DNA from: UBA10646 sp003456175
Lineage (GTDB): Bacteria > Bacteroidota > Bacteroidia > Chitinophagales > Chitinophagaceae
NCBI GenBank assembly: GCA_031976225.1
Contig: DALYLQ010000006.1
Span: 1-64,000 of the forward strand
Length of the DNA stretch: 64,000 nucleotides
Reading direction: 5' to 3'
Of this stretch, positions 24,939-33,398 are shown piece by piece; within the stretch, counting starts at the first letter, position 1, and each line of letters starts with the position of its first letter. The translations under genes and the position numbers were made by a program. Below the pieces are notes generated by a model. The model made no database searches. It was not told the origin of the DNA and worked only from the letters and a program-made list of their open reading frames with translations.

Positions 24939-25877
24939 CTATCGAATTATGTAATTATAAACTACTTTAGGTCTATTTTTATAATAGGTTATTGCTACGT
25001 CCTTAATTGCATTGATTCGCATTTTTTCCAAAGCGACTTGGTCATTATAAATCTTCATTTGCAAGGCAAGTTGTCTTTTTTGCTCTGCATCAATTTTGCT
25101 TTCAATCTTTTTTATTATGGCTTGAGCATCTTTAAAACAAGTAGATGATGGATCTATTAGCTTTAAGGTTTCTAATGCTTGTGAATAATCATTATTTGTT
25201 ACACTTATGTTTACATCGTGTAACAGAGCCTTACATTTTTGATTTTGGTAAGATTTATAAACCTCAACTGATTTATCCTGTACTTTAGTATAACAAGAAA
25301 CTTCTTCTGGCACTGACATTAATAGTCCTAATGCTTGTTCAAAGTCTTGTTTTTTTACAAGACTTTCTGACTTTGCAATTATGTCCGAGCATTTGCTCTC
25401 ATAATATTTAATAATCTTGCTTTTGCCTGTTTCTACAAATGTTTTAAAGTCATTGTCGTTTATGTCAATTTTCGATATAGCATTTGTAATTGCAGTTAAT
25501 TTGCTACTTCCACTACCACTTATTGTCTTACTTATAGATGAAAAAAGAACATTATTTTCAACTTGCTTTATAAAAAGGCTTAATTCACTTTTAATAACGA
25601 TTATGTTTTGCATACCACCTTCTACAACATTGTTTTCATAAATAGCAAATTGGGGATAAATCACGAAGCTATTATTATTACCACTTACACCAATACCTGA
25701 ATTAGTAACTATTTGCATAATTTTTGTTTCCAGTTTTGATAGTTGAGATGCTTCTAATCCATCTACATTTTCTGGCATAATAACAGACAATGAAATTTTA
25801 CCAATTTCCGATATAGATTGGGCTTTTACAAATTGACAAACTACACAAATTGTAATAACTAAAAATATTTTTTTCAT
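24939..25877 (-). CDS. Secreted repeat protein, last gene of the CsgG-like operon
   Basis: 312 residues with a signal peptide (MKKIFLVITICVVCQFVKAQ). The first domain (about 22-140) is mixed alpha/beta (VIMPENVDGLEASQLSKLE). A helical half has two TPR-like repeats with a Cys in each (QDFEQALGLLMSVPEEVSCY; NDYSQALETLKLIDPSSTCF). A basic, coiled C-terminus follows. It is five bases after the DUF6175-like gene, so it is co-translated with it. It is probably a periplasmic or outer-membrane-associated part of the same complex. I do not know a named family for it. Confidence 0.75.
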   Translation of the reverse strand: MKKIFLVITICVVCQFVKAQSISEIGKISLSVIMPENVDGLEASQLSKLETKIMQIVTNSGIGVSGNNNSFVIYPQFAIYENNVVEGGMQNIIVIKSELSLFIKQVENNVLFSSISKTISGSGSSKLTAITNAISKIDINDNDFKTFVETGKSKIIKYYESKCSDIIAKSESLVKKQDFEQALGLLMSVPEEVSCYTKVQDKSVEVYKSYQNQKCKALLHDVNISVTNNDYSQALETLKLIDPSSTCFKDAQAIIKKIESKIDAEQKRQLALQMKIYNDQVALEKMRINAIKDVAITYYKNRPKVVYNYIIR

Positions 25878-25882
25878 TATTT

Positions 25883-26776
25883 TTATTTAATGGTAATGAA
25901 GATGGTACTCCCTTTAATATCTTTTGTTGGTTGCAATCCTAGCCCTTTGAAAAATTTAAAGATTTCAAGAGCAAACTTGTTTGGATTATAGTTATTACCA
26001 TTCACTGGGTCTTTCATGGGAATCCTTACATCATCAAAAATCATTTTCAAAGCTGTTGTTCCTTGAATATGGTAATTGTTTTTAAAAGCATTCTTTTCCA
26101 TCCACATTTCTATCTGATCTGAAAGGGGTAATTTATCAGCACCTATTTCAGAGGACATTTGGTATGTAGAATTTGCATCGAAGCTAATGTCTATGATTAC
26201 CGACTTTCCGTTGTTCACTATGTCTGTAAACTTTATTTGCATGACATTCAAGAAATCTGTCACGCAACTTTCAACAGCTTTTGAAGCTAACTTACCAAAG
26301 TCATCAGTATAAAATTTCCCACTTTCACCTACTTTATTTGATAAAGAATTTCCTGTTGATGCTTCATAAGCAGTTAAGACAAGTGTTACAGAACTTCCAG
26401 TTTCAGTTTTCAATGAACTTACTTCAGCCTGTACATAAACATCAGCACCTGACATTTGAATTATTTGGGCTTTAATATCAGTCTGACTTTCAGATGTAAA
26501 GACATTATTGTCTTTTGCAGCCTTTAGTTTTGCTGTAAAATCAACTGTGGTAAAACCTCTTCCATCAAAGCCCTCTTTAATTTTGGTTATTGCAATTCTC
26601 CTAATCACATCTTGTTCAAGAATTGTCCTTATATCCTCTCCTTCTTTTGTGTAAGGTATAACCATAATTTTCGGCTGTACTGTATTTACCTGATTCGTTT
26701 GTGTTTGACAATGTGCATATTGACTTTTAATACTTGTAACTAGTAGAAATAGAATAATTATGATTTTATTTTTCAT
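25883..26776 (-). CDS. DUF6175-like secreted protein
   Basis: The start at 26776 gives the signal peptide MKNKIIIILFLLVTSIKSQ. The body begins PKIMVIPYTKEGEDIRTILE, then GFDGRGFTTVDFTAKLKAAK and SGADVYVQAEVS, which I recall as the family labelled DUF6175. The fold resembles the TolB-N/CsgG-type nucleotide-free alpha/beta domain that senses or assembles at the outer membrane. It lies between an LPP20-like lipoprotein (10 bases upstream) and the repeat protein (5 bases downstream). The family name is from memory and should be confirmed. Confidence 0.75.
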   Translation of the reverse strand: MKNKIIIILFLLVTSIKSQYAHCQTQTNQVNTVQPKIMVIPYTKEGEDIRTILEQDVIRRIAITKIKEGFDGRGFTTVDFTAKLKAAKDNNVFTSESQTDIKAQIIQMSGADVYVQAEVSSLKTETGSSVTLVLTAYEASTGNSLSNKVGESGKFYTDDFGKLASKAVESCVTDFLNVMQIKFTDIVNNGKSVIIDISFDANSTYQMSSEIGADKLPLSDQIEMWMEKNAFKNNYHIQGTTALKMIFDDVRIPMKDPVNGNNYNPNKFALEIFKFFKGLGLQPTKDIKGSTIFITIK

Positions 26777-26786
26777 TTTCTTTATA

Positions 26787-27254
26787 TTAATATCCGAATT
26801 TTCTAATGATATCATTTTGTTCCAAATCTTTGCGAAGGGCAGTAATATTTATTTTAATATCGACTGCAATACTTTTTAAACCACCTTTAATATTAGTTAA
26901 AGATGCTACTGGAATTGATGACATTAAAAAGGTTTTATAACGTTTATATTTATAGAAATTTTCAAAATAAGACTGGTGTTTTTGCTTTTCTTTAATCTCA
27001 TCTGTGTCAATTAATGCTATTTTTTGTTCTGATTCGGGTAGACCTCTAAAAAATAAAACATCGAAAGCATTTTTTTCGGCATCTGCTATTGCAGCTTCTT
27101 GATTTTCACCAATTCCAATAGACCTCATTGTTATCGAACCATCTTTGGATGTCAAGTAATTTACTTTAGAAGAAGATGGAATTGATTTCCTATTGCAGCT
27201 TAAAAGAAAAATAATGGCAAAAAGAAAGAATATTTTGGTATATCTTAAATCCAT
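26787..27254 (-). CDS. LPP20-like lipoprotein
   Basis: 155 residues with lipoprotein signal MDLRYTKIFFLFAIIFLLSC (lipobox LLSC). The mature part holds SIGIGENQEAAIADAEKNAF, the Gly...Ala-x-x-x-Ala pattern seen in LPP20/FlgP-type lipoproteins, and ends in DIKINITALRKDLEQN. It is three bases downstream of the CsgG-like gene. In Vibrio, LPP20-type FlgP works with CsgG/TolB-like FlgO and FlgT around the flagellar motor; here no flagellar genes exist, so it is probably part of another envelope-spanning assembly. Confidence 0.7.
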   Translation of the reverse strand: MDLRYTKIFFLFAIIFLLSCNRKSIPSSSKVNYLTSKDGSITMRSIGIGENQEAAIADAEKNAFDVLFFRGLPESEQKIALIDTDEIKEKQKHQSYFENFYKYKRYKTFLMSSIPVASLTNIKGGLKSIAVDIKINITALRKDLEQNDIIRKFGY

Positions 27255-27257
27255 TTA

Positions 27258-28082
27258 TTATTTTATTAAAGTACAAGTAATTTTTTCTGCCGCATTAAAA
27301 CGAGCTAAGATTTCAGAACCTCCTTTTGAAACTGAGCATTCAGCAAAATTTTCTCCAGCCAGTTTGATTATTTTTACTTCTCCGATTTCTATTGGGTAAG
27401 GACTCCCTTCCAACATTTCAATTTTTTGAATGGTTAATTTATCACCTTCTTTTAAACCATAAGTTTTACCTCCAGCAATTAAAATTATTGAAGCTTCCTC
27501 ATTTTTTGTTTTAAGTATTTTCAAAACCTTTACTGTAACAGGAAAATTGTTTATAACCCAATCCCTTAACTTTTCGTCTAGTGATTTTACTGCCTCATTG
27601 ACAGCACTTTCAGGTGAAAGCATTAAAGGACTAACAGAACTTTGAAAACTTTCAGCCTTCGTGCTACTGCCTTTTGCTACATCATTTACTTGCATTTGAA
27701 AACTTACACTTGCTTTGTAACCATTTATACTTCCATCAGGGTTCTTCATTGCATAAACATTCATCTTAATAATATTGCCTGTGACCAAAAATTGAGCAGC
27801 CAAAGCAACACCTTGTTCAGCTCTTTTTTTTGTATCAATAAATGCCTCACTTTTTTGAAGTTCCAATTCTTCTTTTACTTTATCATAACTAACCCTATCA
27901 ACTACTTGAAACCTTTGTGATTGTGTAAGTATTTCAATAACTTTTTTTGTAACAGTTCCTGAAAATTTTGACTCAGTCTCTGATGTGAATTTTGAGACAC
28001 CAATAACTGGTAGTGAATCGGTTTGTGAATAGCCAATTAGGCTAGTCACAAGTAATAATACTGATATAAATAAGTGATGCAT
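27258..28082 (-). CDS. CsgG-family secretion/assembly protein
   Basis: 274 residues with a signal peptide (MHHLFISVLLLVTSLIGYSQ) and a CsgG/HfaB-type domain: IGVSKFTSETESKFSGTVTK, then the TQSQRFQVVDR motif, GVALAAQFLVTGNI and the amphipathic segments after it. The last 90 residues form a separate beta domain (KTYGLKEGDKLTIQKIEM) like the flagellar FlgT C-terminus. There is no lipobox Cys, unlike E. coli CsgG. No curli subunit genes are near. It is second in the operon, three bases after the coiled-coil gene. It probably forms or docks to an outer-membrane ring. Confidence 0.82.
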   Translation of the reverse strand: MHHLFISVLLLVTSLIGYSQTDSLPVIGVSKFTSETESKFSGTVTKKVIEILTQSQRFQVVDRVSYDKVKEELELQKSEAFIDTKKRAEQGVALAAQFLVTGNIIKMNVYAMKNPDGSINGYKASVSFQMQVNDVAKGSSTKAESFQSSVSPLMLSPESAVNEAVKSLDEKLRDWVINNFPVTVKVLKILKTKNEEASIILIAGGKTYGLKEGDKLTIQKIEMLEGSPYPIEIGEVKIIKLAGENFAECSVSKGGSEILARFNAAEKITCTLIK

Positions 28083-28085
28083 TAA

Positions 28086-28661
28086 TTACAAATTTTCAGA
28101 AGATTTTAGAGTTGCAATTAGATTGGCTATTAATTTACTCTGATAGGCTAACTCCGCTACTAAAAGACTATTAACATCTTTTGAATAGTTAATAGATTTT
28201 GTTGCCTTAACAGCTTTTAACATACCAGCACTTTTTATATCAGCTTGGGCTCTTGCAATTTCTAAACTTGATGCTGAAACTGCTTTAGTTGTTTTTAAAA
28301 TGCTTTCTGAAACTGCAAGCAATTCTTCGATTGTTGGTTTTTTTACAGTGACATCTGTAACTCCATCTACTGTTTCTCCAACAGTGCGCTTATACAACTC
28401 TGGTAATAATTCATTATTTTTTTTTGTTTCAAGAAGTGCCGTTGTAGAGTTTGCTGCTAAAGCATCAATACTGCTTACACTTGTAGAACCTGGGTCTTTA
28501 AGTTCTGCTAATTTTTTTTGTCTTTCTTGGTAAGCCTCTGATTTTCTTTCAGCTTTTAAGACTTCTCTTTCAGCTTTAAGTTCTTCCGGTGTTTTTTCTT
28601 GAGCAAAACTCATTGATGCTAAAAACAATGATAGTGCAGCAGATAACAAAATTCTTTTCAT
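28086..28661 (-). CDS. Secreted coiled-coil protein, first gene of the CsgG-like operon
   Basis: 191 residues: a signal peptide (MKRILLSAALSLFLASMSFAQ), then a charged helix (PEELKAEREVLKAERKSEAY), then mostly Ala/Lys/Ser helix to the end (LEIARAQADIKSAGMLKAVK). No known domain is recognised. It heads a five-gene minus-strand operon with 3, 3, 10 and 5 base spacings. A helical rod in the periplasm is the simplest reading. Confidence 0.75.
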   Translation of the reverse strand: MKRILLSAALSLFLASMSFAQEKTPEELKAEREVLKAERKSEAYQERQKKLAELKDPGSTSVSSIDALAANSTTALLETKKNNELLPELYKRTVGETVDGVTDVTVKKPTIEELLAVSESILKTTKAVSASSLEIARAQADIKSAGMLKAVKATKSINYSKDVNSLLVAELAYQSKLIANLIATLKSSENL

Positions 28662-28776
28662 TTTTTTTGTTTTATTTCTTATAATAAGACTTTTCGGTTA
28701 CGCTCATTTTTTATTAGTTTCAATTCTTTGTTGATTTTAGAAATACTGATTTTGTGAGGGATTCTTATATCAATAG

Positions 28777-29289
28777 CTAAGGGTTGTATATATCTTCTGG
28801 ATGTCTTATAATTTGTTGAAGTTTTACTTCTAGTCTTGCAGTCAATTCGCAACGTTCACCTTGATCAATTATATAGTAGTTTATATTTTCATTTTCACCT
28901 AAACTAGCTTTGACTTCCTCTATTTTTAATTCTGCGTGGTGATCCCACTTATATTTTAATAAAAACAAATTAAATTCTTTAAATGAATCTATTCTTTTAT
29001 CTTGTATAATTTCGAGCCAATTATATCTTTTTTCAGTCGCTGGGCAAATAGTACTGAACAAATCCGCTCTTTGGGGCTTATACACTTTCAGTCTTTTATC
29101 AATTTGTATAATGTAGTCTCGCCCTAAATCATCATTTGATTGTGGATGAACGATAAATCCTTGTTTGATGTTAGAGTTATCTAAATGGTGTAAATTAGAA
29201 TTATGAAAGATAGTTTTACCGTATAAGTGATTAATCAAATACGATTTTCCCCAATTACTAAACCCAACTATAAAATTTGCTTTTCGCAT
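28777..29289 (-). CDS. Small P-loop protein
   Basis: 170 residues starting MRKANFIVGFSNWGKSYLIN. GFSNWGKS is a good Walker A (GxxxxGKS) at residues 9-16, but a Walker B Asp is not obvious; YYIIDQGER may supply it. The protein has no signal and should be cytoplasmic. It could be a diminutive GTPase or kinase, or part of an anti-invader or stress system. It lies between the envelope operon and the zinc-ribbon gene on the same strand, with 56 bases to the latter. Not recognised further. Confidence 0.65.
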   Translation of the reverse strand: MRKANFIVGFSNWGKSYLINHLYGKTIFHNSNLHHLDNSNIKQGFIVHPQSNDDLGRDYIIQIDKRLKVYKPQRADLFSTICPATEKRYNWLEIIQDKRIDSFKEFNLFLLKYKWDHHAELKIEEVKASLGENENINYYIIDQGERCELTARLEVKLQQIIRHPEDIYNP

Positions 29290-29345
29290 ACTCCTATGTG
29301 TTTAAAGAATTATAATTGATTAATAACATATTATGATTTTTATTA

Positions 29346-30905
29346 TTAATCGCACTCTCTATATTCACTATAACCACCTTCATTATTGAGTTGAAAAAGA
29401 ATACCATTCTCAAGTTTATATTCGAGAGTTTCCCTTTCATCACTTATGAATATTCTACTATTTTTTATGAAACCCTTTTCTACAGATTTGGGTGTATCTT
29501 TATTTTGATGATAAGAATTATTTTCACCAGGGTATGTCTCTATTGTTATTTTACTGGTGTTAATAGTTACCTTTAAATACCAATACTTATACTCATCGCA
29601 ATAAATTTTTGTTCCTTCGTAGAATGTAGTAATAATTTCTGTTTCTGATAAGTTAGTAGTATACAACCATCCTTGCGTTATTTGGCCTTTATCATTGACA
29701 TAAGTACAGTTTAAGAAACCATTTTGCTCACAGCAGCCTTCAAGTTGTTGCCCTCGAACTAGATAAGCTTGTCTTTTTGTATTTAAGTTAGGTTCACTAT
29801 AGAAGTAAGCCTTTTCAGCTAAAACCCAGTATTTTTTATTATCACTGATTAAATTAGTTGTAATGGTTGAATTGTCAGGTTCTGCAGCCTGCTCATTACT
29901 AGTTTTTGGTGCAACTACCGAGTTTTGATTTTGCAGTTTTTTTTGTTCAAATGACAATTCTTCCCTTTTCAACAAATAAAAAATTCCTAACCCGAAAAAA
30001 AATATTACTAGTGCAGAAACTACATAAACTCCTTTTAATTTACTAGGTTTTTCTTGAGTTTTATCGTCTGAAATAGAATTTGACAGCGATACAGGCTGAT
30101 AATTAATTAATTCGGCTTCTAATGCTTCCTCTCCTTGTAACTCTCTTTTAGAAGCATTGATATTTTCAGCTACTGCCATCTTGTTAGATGGAGACGGGTA
30201 AACATCATCTGCAAATTCGTGAGAAAGTCTTTGCTTTTTTAGATAAATAGAAATTAAAATCAATGAAACTATAGTTAATATTAGTGTAAGCCAAAAGCCA
30301 GAACCCCAACTGAACTCTATAGCTCTTCCCGTGACTTTATTAATTCGAATACTTATAACAATAAACCATTCTACAAGTAATATTAGTGCTAATATTGTCA
30401 AATTCTTGGCAATTTTAAACTTACCAATCTTTGAACTTAATAGCACGAACAGAGTTATAATAATTGTTATGTAGAATAAACAAATATCCCATGAAAACAG
30501 ACTCTCCTTTTTTGTAACATATCGTTCATCAAAATAGCCATATATATTATAATATTTTTCCTTTTCTAAATATTTTCTTTCTGCACCAATTGCCATATTT
30601 AATCCCGTAATAGACTCAACCTTGTCGCCTACACATTTTATATTTATAAATGGCATTAATGAGAATAAGAGAATTAGAATATAATTACTGTATGAAAATT
30701 TACTCCACGCTTCTACTAGATTAGATGAATCAATACTTTTTCCCTTTTTAAGCCCAACTCCACAATTAATACAAATAATTGCTTCTTCATGCGTTGAAGA
30801 ACCGCAGTTATGACAAAAGCTATTACCTCTCATCGGAGGCACACCGCATTTAAGACAAGCTACAGCTTGAGGTGATACTTCATTGGAGCAGTTTCTGCAA
30901 TGCAT
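29346..30905 (-). CDS. Zinc-ribbon membrane protein with C-terminal SH3-like domain
   Basis: 519 residues. The N-terminal 50 hold two Cys4 zinc ribbons (CRNC...CLKC and CHNC...CINC, double-zinc-ribbon type). Four hydrophobic helices follow (about 75-95, 135-160, 167-190, 203-225), then a soluble linker, a further helix (about 293-313, GVYVVSALVIFFFGLGIFYL) and a bacterial SH3-like domain (about 365-430, AYFYSEPNLNTKRQAYL; GWLYTTNL), ending in a small beta domain. It is probably an inner-membrane sensor with a cytoplasmic ribbon and an external SH3 domain that could bind murein. No named family is recognised. Confidence 0.78.
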   Translation of the reverse strand: MHCRNCSNEVSPQAVACLKCGVPPMRGNSFCHNCGSSTHEEAIICINCGVGLKKGKSIDSSNLVEAWSKFSYSNYILILLFSLMPFINIKCVGDKVESITGLNMAIGAERKYLEKEKYYNIYGYFDERYVTKKESLFSWDICLFYITIIITLFVLLSSKIGKFKIAKNLTILALILLVEWFIVISIRINKVTGRAIEFSWGSGFWLTLILTIVSLILISIYLKKQRLSHEFADDVYPSPSNKMAVAENINASKRELQGEEALEAELINYQPVSLSNSISDDKTQEKPSKLKGVYVVSALVIFFFGLGIFYLLKREELSFEQKKLQNQNSVVAPKTSNEQAAEPDNSTITTNLISDNKKYWVLAEKAYFYSEPNLNTKRQAYLVRGQQLEGCCEQNGFLNCTYVNDKGQITQGWLYTTNLSETEIITTFYEGTKIYCDEYKYWYLKVTINTSKITIETYPGENNSYHQNKDTPKSVEKGFIKNSRIFISDERETLEYKLENGILFQLNNEGGYSEYRECD

Positions 30906-31228
30906 AGAGTGAATTGAAATTTTAACAAGAGATATCTATTAATTTGCTATCCCTGAGAAATTGAATTCTTGGTTATGTCTTATTAAACAATAATTTAATT
31001 ATAATTCCGTTTCTAGCTAAACCGAATTATAATTTCTAAAAAAGCTTATTTACAAACCTCATAAAACTGTAACATATTTACTCGCTTTAAAGCTTTATAT
31101 AGAGTTTCAGAAAGTATTCTTTCAAATTAAACTTCTATCACAATATGGCTGGCCAACTTGATATTAATATTAATTTCTAAAGTAAAACTGCAACTTTCAA
31201 TTGTCATATTATGTCAACCAGCTATAAA
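30906..31228. other. AT-rich non-coding stretch at the right edge of the accessory block
   Basis: About 320 bases with no plausible gene. It contains ATTATAATTCCGTTTC and, about 20 bases later, CCGAATTATAATTTC, an inverted GGAATTATAAT-like pair (around 30998-31037). It separates the zinc-ribbon gene from the EamA transporter gene. No attachment site or insertion-sequence end was recognised. Confidence 0.45.
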
Positions 31229-32104
31229 TCAAAGCATCATCAATACGATGCCTAGTATCACACTGATTACAGCTCCCAAATAATGATAATCAATAGATTT
31301 TTTGTGTACAAACTTATCTATTAGAAGCGTAAAAAACGGAAACATACATATTGCAATCTGAGCCCAAACAATTCCTAGAATCATGTGTAATTGGTACCAC
31401 ATATAATTAGCAACAACTATTTGCAACAAAAGCACTACTGCTAGTAAAAGAATATGCCTTTTATTCCAAGTATAAACCAATGCTTTTGTTTGAAACATGA
31501 AACTAGCGAAAGCAACAGGTAATACCGCCGTATATCGTATAGCAAACAATGCATTACTAGAAAGATCAAAATAGGTTGCCGTTTCTATTAGAACAACAAT
31601 CGATATGGCATTACAAATGGCTCCCGTTATAATAAGTAATAGTAACTTAATGAGCATATGTTTGAGCTGCCTACCTAAGTAGGCAAAGTATATCAACATG
31701 CCTATAAAAGCTATACTAATGCCCAACCAAGCACTTATCCAATCCACATTCCTTTTTTCAAGTAGTGTGATACAACAAGTCAAAAAAGTTGTTAAGGGTG
31801 CAATTACTGCAACATGCTTTTGATCTGTATGTTGGAGAATTTTAATTGTCCCCCAGTTCACAACTACACAATACGCAATTGCACTTATGAGTAACCAAAC
31901 AAACCTATCACTAACTATGATTTGCCGCCACTGCACTTGCGATAAATCACCTTGTACATACAACACTCCAAAACTGATCATGATACCTACTACAATCTCA
32001 ATACCTAATATGTGTGCGGCATGGTGCTTCTGCACTACTTGCTGCAATATTGCCAATGCCAAATAGGTAATTACATAGAATAGCGAGAGATATATAAGAA
32101 ACAT
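31229..32104 (-). CDS. EamA/DMT superfamily transporter
   Basis: 291 residues with about ten hydrophobic helices in two halves, as in drug/metabolite transporters of the EamA type. VAVIAPLTTFLTCCITLLEK after helix 4 corresponds to the family's conserved region. The substrate is unknown. It is monocistronic, divergent from greA with 182 bases between. Base composition is closer to the core genes than to the block on its left. Confidence 0.82.
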   Translation of the reverse strand: MFLIYLSLFYVITYLALAILQQVVQKHHAAHILGIEIVVGIMISFGVLYVQGDLSQVQWRQIIVSDRFVWLLISAIAYCVVVNWGTIKILQHTDQKHVAVIAPLTTFLTCCITLLEKRNVDWISAWLGISIAFIGMLIYFAYLGRQLKHMLIKLLLLIITGAICNAISIVVLIETATYFDLSSNALFAIRYTAVLPVAFASFMFQTKALVYTWNKRHILLLAVVLLLQIVVANYMWYQLHMILGIVWAQIAICMFPFFTLLIDKFVHKKSIDYHYLGAVISVILGIVLMML

Positions 32105-32181
32105 ATTACAATAATAAGCGAATCCATATTCACTTATGTATTTTACACTATACGTTAGCTAAAAAAGATTAACAAGTTGTA

Positions 32182-32213
32182 TTTTGTTTATTTAAAAAAC
32201 AATTTTATCTTGC
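32182..32213 (+). promoter_or_regulatory. Promoter of greA
   Basis: TTTTG (32182-32186), exactly 19 bases, then TATCTTGC (32206-32213): the best match in the window to the Bacteroidota TTTG-N19-TAnnTTTG promoter. It places the transcript start near 32218-32221. Confidence 0.75.
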
Positions 32214-32220
32214 ACAATCA

Positions 32221-32263
32221 TGCAACGCTACGCATTTCATATACGTGGCGTTGTATTTTTTTT
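32221..32263 (+). terminator. Attenuator-like hairpin in the greA leader
   Basis: CAACGCTACG pairs with CGTGGCGTTG (10-12 bp, one GU) around an 11-base loop, and a run of eight T follows at once. It lies between the promoter and the greA ATG, at the very start of the transcript. It could release a short RNA of about 40 bases and make greA expression depend on read-through. Confidence 0.75.
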
Positions 32264-32286
32264 ATATATTCTAAAATGATTCAGCC

Positions 32287-32760
32287 ATGAGTGATGTTCA
32301 ATATGTAACAAAAGAAACGCTGGAAAAAATGAGAGAAGAGTTGCAACACATGAAATCGGTGTTGCGACCAGCCGCTGCTAAGGCTATTGCCGAAGCTCGT
32401 GAAAAAGGCGATTTAAGAGAAAACGCCGAGTACGACGCAGCCAAAGAAGCTCAAGGTATTTTGGAGGCTAAAATGGCTTTGCTTGAATCGCAAATTGCAA
32501 GTGCCCGTGTGGTAGATGCCAGCGAGGTTGATACTAGCAAAGCAAGTATTTTAACTAAGGTTACTATTACCAATGTAGCTACTAAAAAAACATTTACTTA
32601 CCAATTGGTAGGTGAAAAAGAAGCCGACTTAAAACAAGGAAAAATATCTATCAACTCTCCTATTGGCAAAGGCATTCTTGGCAAAACCGTTGGTGAGGTA
32701 GCAGAAGTACATGCACCTAATGGCGTAATGAAATTCACTATCGATAGTATTTCTATTTAA
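32287..32760 (+). CDS. greA: Transcription elongation factor GreA
   Basis: Rescues backtracked RNA polymerase by stimulating transcript cleavage. 157 residues: an N-terminal coiled coil with the acidic tip GDLRENAEYDAAKEAQ (Asp/Glu residues that enter the polymerase secondary channel) and a C-terminal FKBP-like domain (SPIGKGILGKTVGEVAEV). The length is normal. A good promoter and a terminator-like leader hairpin precede it, so its own level may be set by early termination. It is monocistronic, followed by a GC-rich hairpin. Confidence 0.97.
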   Translation: MSDVQYVTKETLEKMREELQHMKSVLRPAAAKAIAEAREKGDLRENAEYDAAKEAQGILEAKMALLESQIASARVVDASEVDTSKASILTKVTITNVATKKTFTYQLVGEKEADLKQGKISINSPIGKGILGKTVGEVAEVHAPNGVMKFTIDSISI

Positions 32761-32785
32761 TCGCCTTTATGGCTTTTACACAAAA

Positions 32786-32810
32786 ATGGGGCGGCCTTCG
32801 GCCGCCCCAT
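32786..32810. terminator. GC-rich hairpin after greA
   Basis: ATGGGGCGGCC / GGCCGCCCCAT (11 bp, TTC loop), 26 bases after the greA stop. The A run is on the left, so it would be a canonical terminator only for the minus strand; for greA it has no U tract. Confidence 0.65.
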
Positions 32811-32890
32811 CCTATTACAAGCTACCCATACATACAACTACCAATAATCTATTTTAAAAATTCAATATCTTAGCGATTCATCTGATACAT

Positions 32891-33394
32891 ATGGATGAGC
32901 TACTTCTGAAAATACAATCAAATATTTTAACACCAAATGCAAGCAAGGGATTTACCAAACGCTTTGCTAAACCGTTGTTTTGGCTATACCTAGCAGTGTA
33001 CCTTACCTATGTTGCACTTACCTTATACGATTGGTTGGTACTAACACCTAAGTCGTTGCATATTTTTTTAAGATTAATGCAAATCGCACTGTTTGCGATA
33101 CTATTATACCATAATGGAAGGCAAGCCTTCGGATATACACAACCACCTGCTACCAATAGTTATTTACAGATTACATCGCAAGGTATTCACTTTTTAAATT
33201 TTGGAAGTACTACACCCGAATTCTCACCCTTTGCAACCATTAGCAAATTGGTGGTAGGCGAGCATACGCTACGCATAAAACATCATCATCAAGCCGATGC
33301 TGTTTTCTATTTCGAAGGCATCTCTATCAACGATCGTGAGGCGCTGCGTGCTTGGATACAGGAACATGCTAGCGCTTTTATTACTACGCCATAA
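32891..33394 (+). CDS. Hypothetical membrane protein, 167 aa
   Basis: I do not recognise this protein. Two hydrophobic helices (about residues 29-48 and 60-75, LFWLYLAVYLTYVALTLYDW) are followed by a soluble PH-like beta domain (SYLQITSQGIHFLNFGS ... LVVGEHTLRIKHH) ending in a helix. This layout resembles small bacterial PH/YcxB-type proteins. It is followed by an inverted repeat pair and then the HIT gene 55 bases on. Confidence 0.7.
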   Translation: MDELLLKIQSNILTPNASKGFTKRFAKPLFWLYLAVYLTYVALTLYDWLVLTPKSLHIFLRLMQIALFAILLYHNGRQAFGYTQPPATNSYLQITSQGIHFLNFGSTTPEFSPFATISKLVVGEHTLRIKHHHQADAVFYFEGISINDREALRAWIQEHASAFITTP

Positions 33395-33398
33395 CTTC

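Noticed and set aside
22987..31228. A prophage or integrative element
   Set aside because: No integrase, transposase, phage structural or mobilisation gene, and no tRNA-flanked direct repeat, was seen; the block is called accessory only from content and composition.
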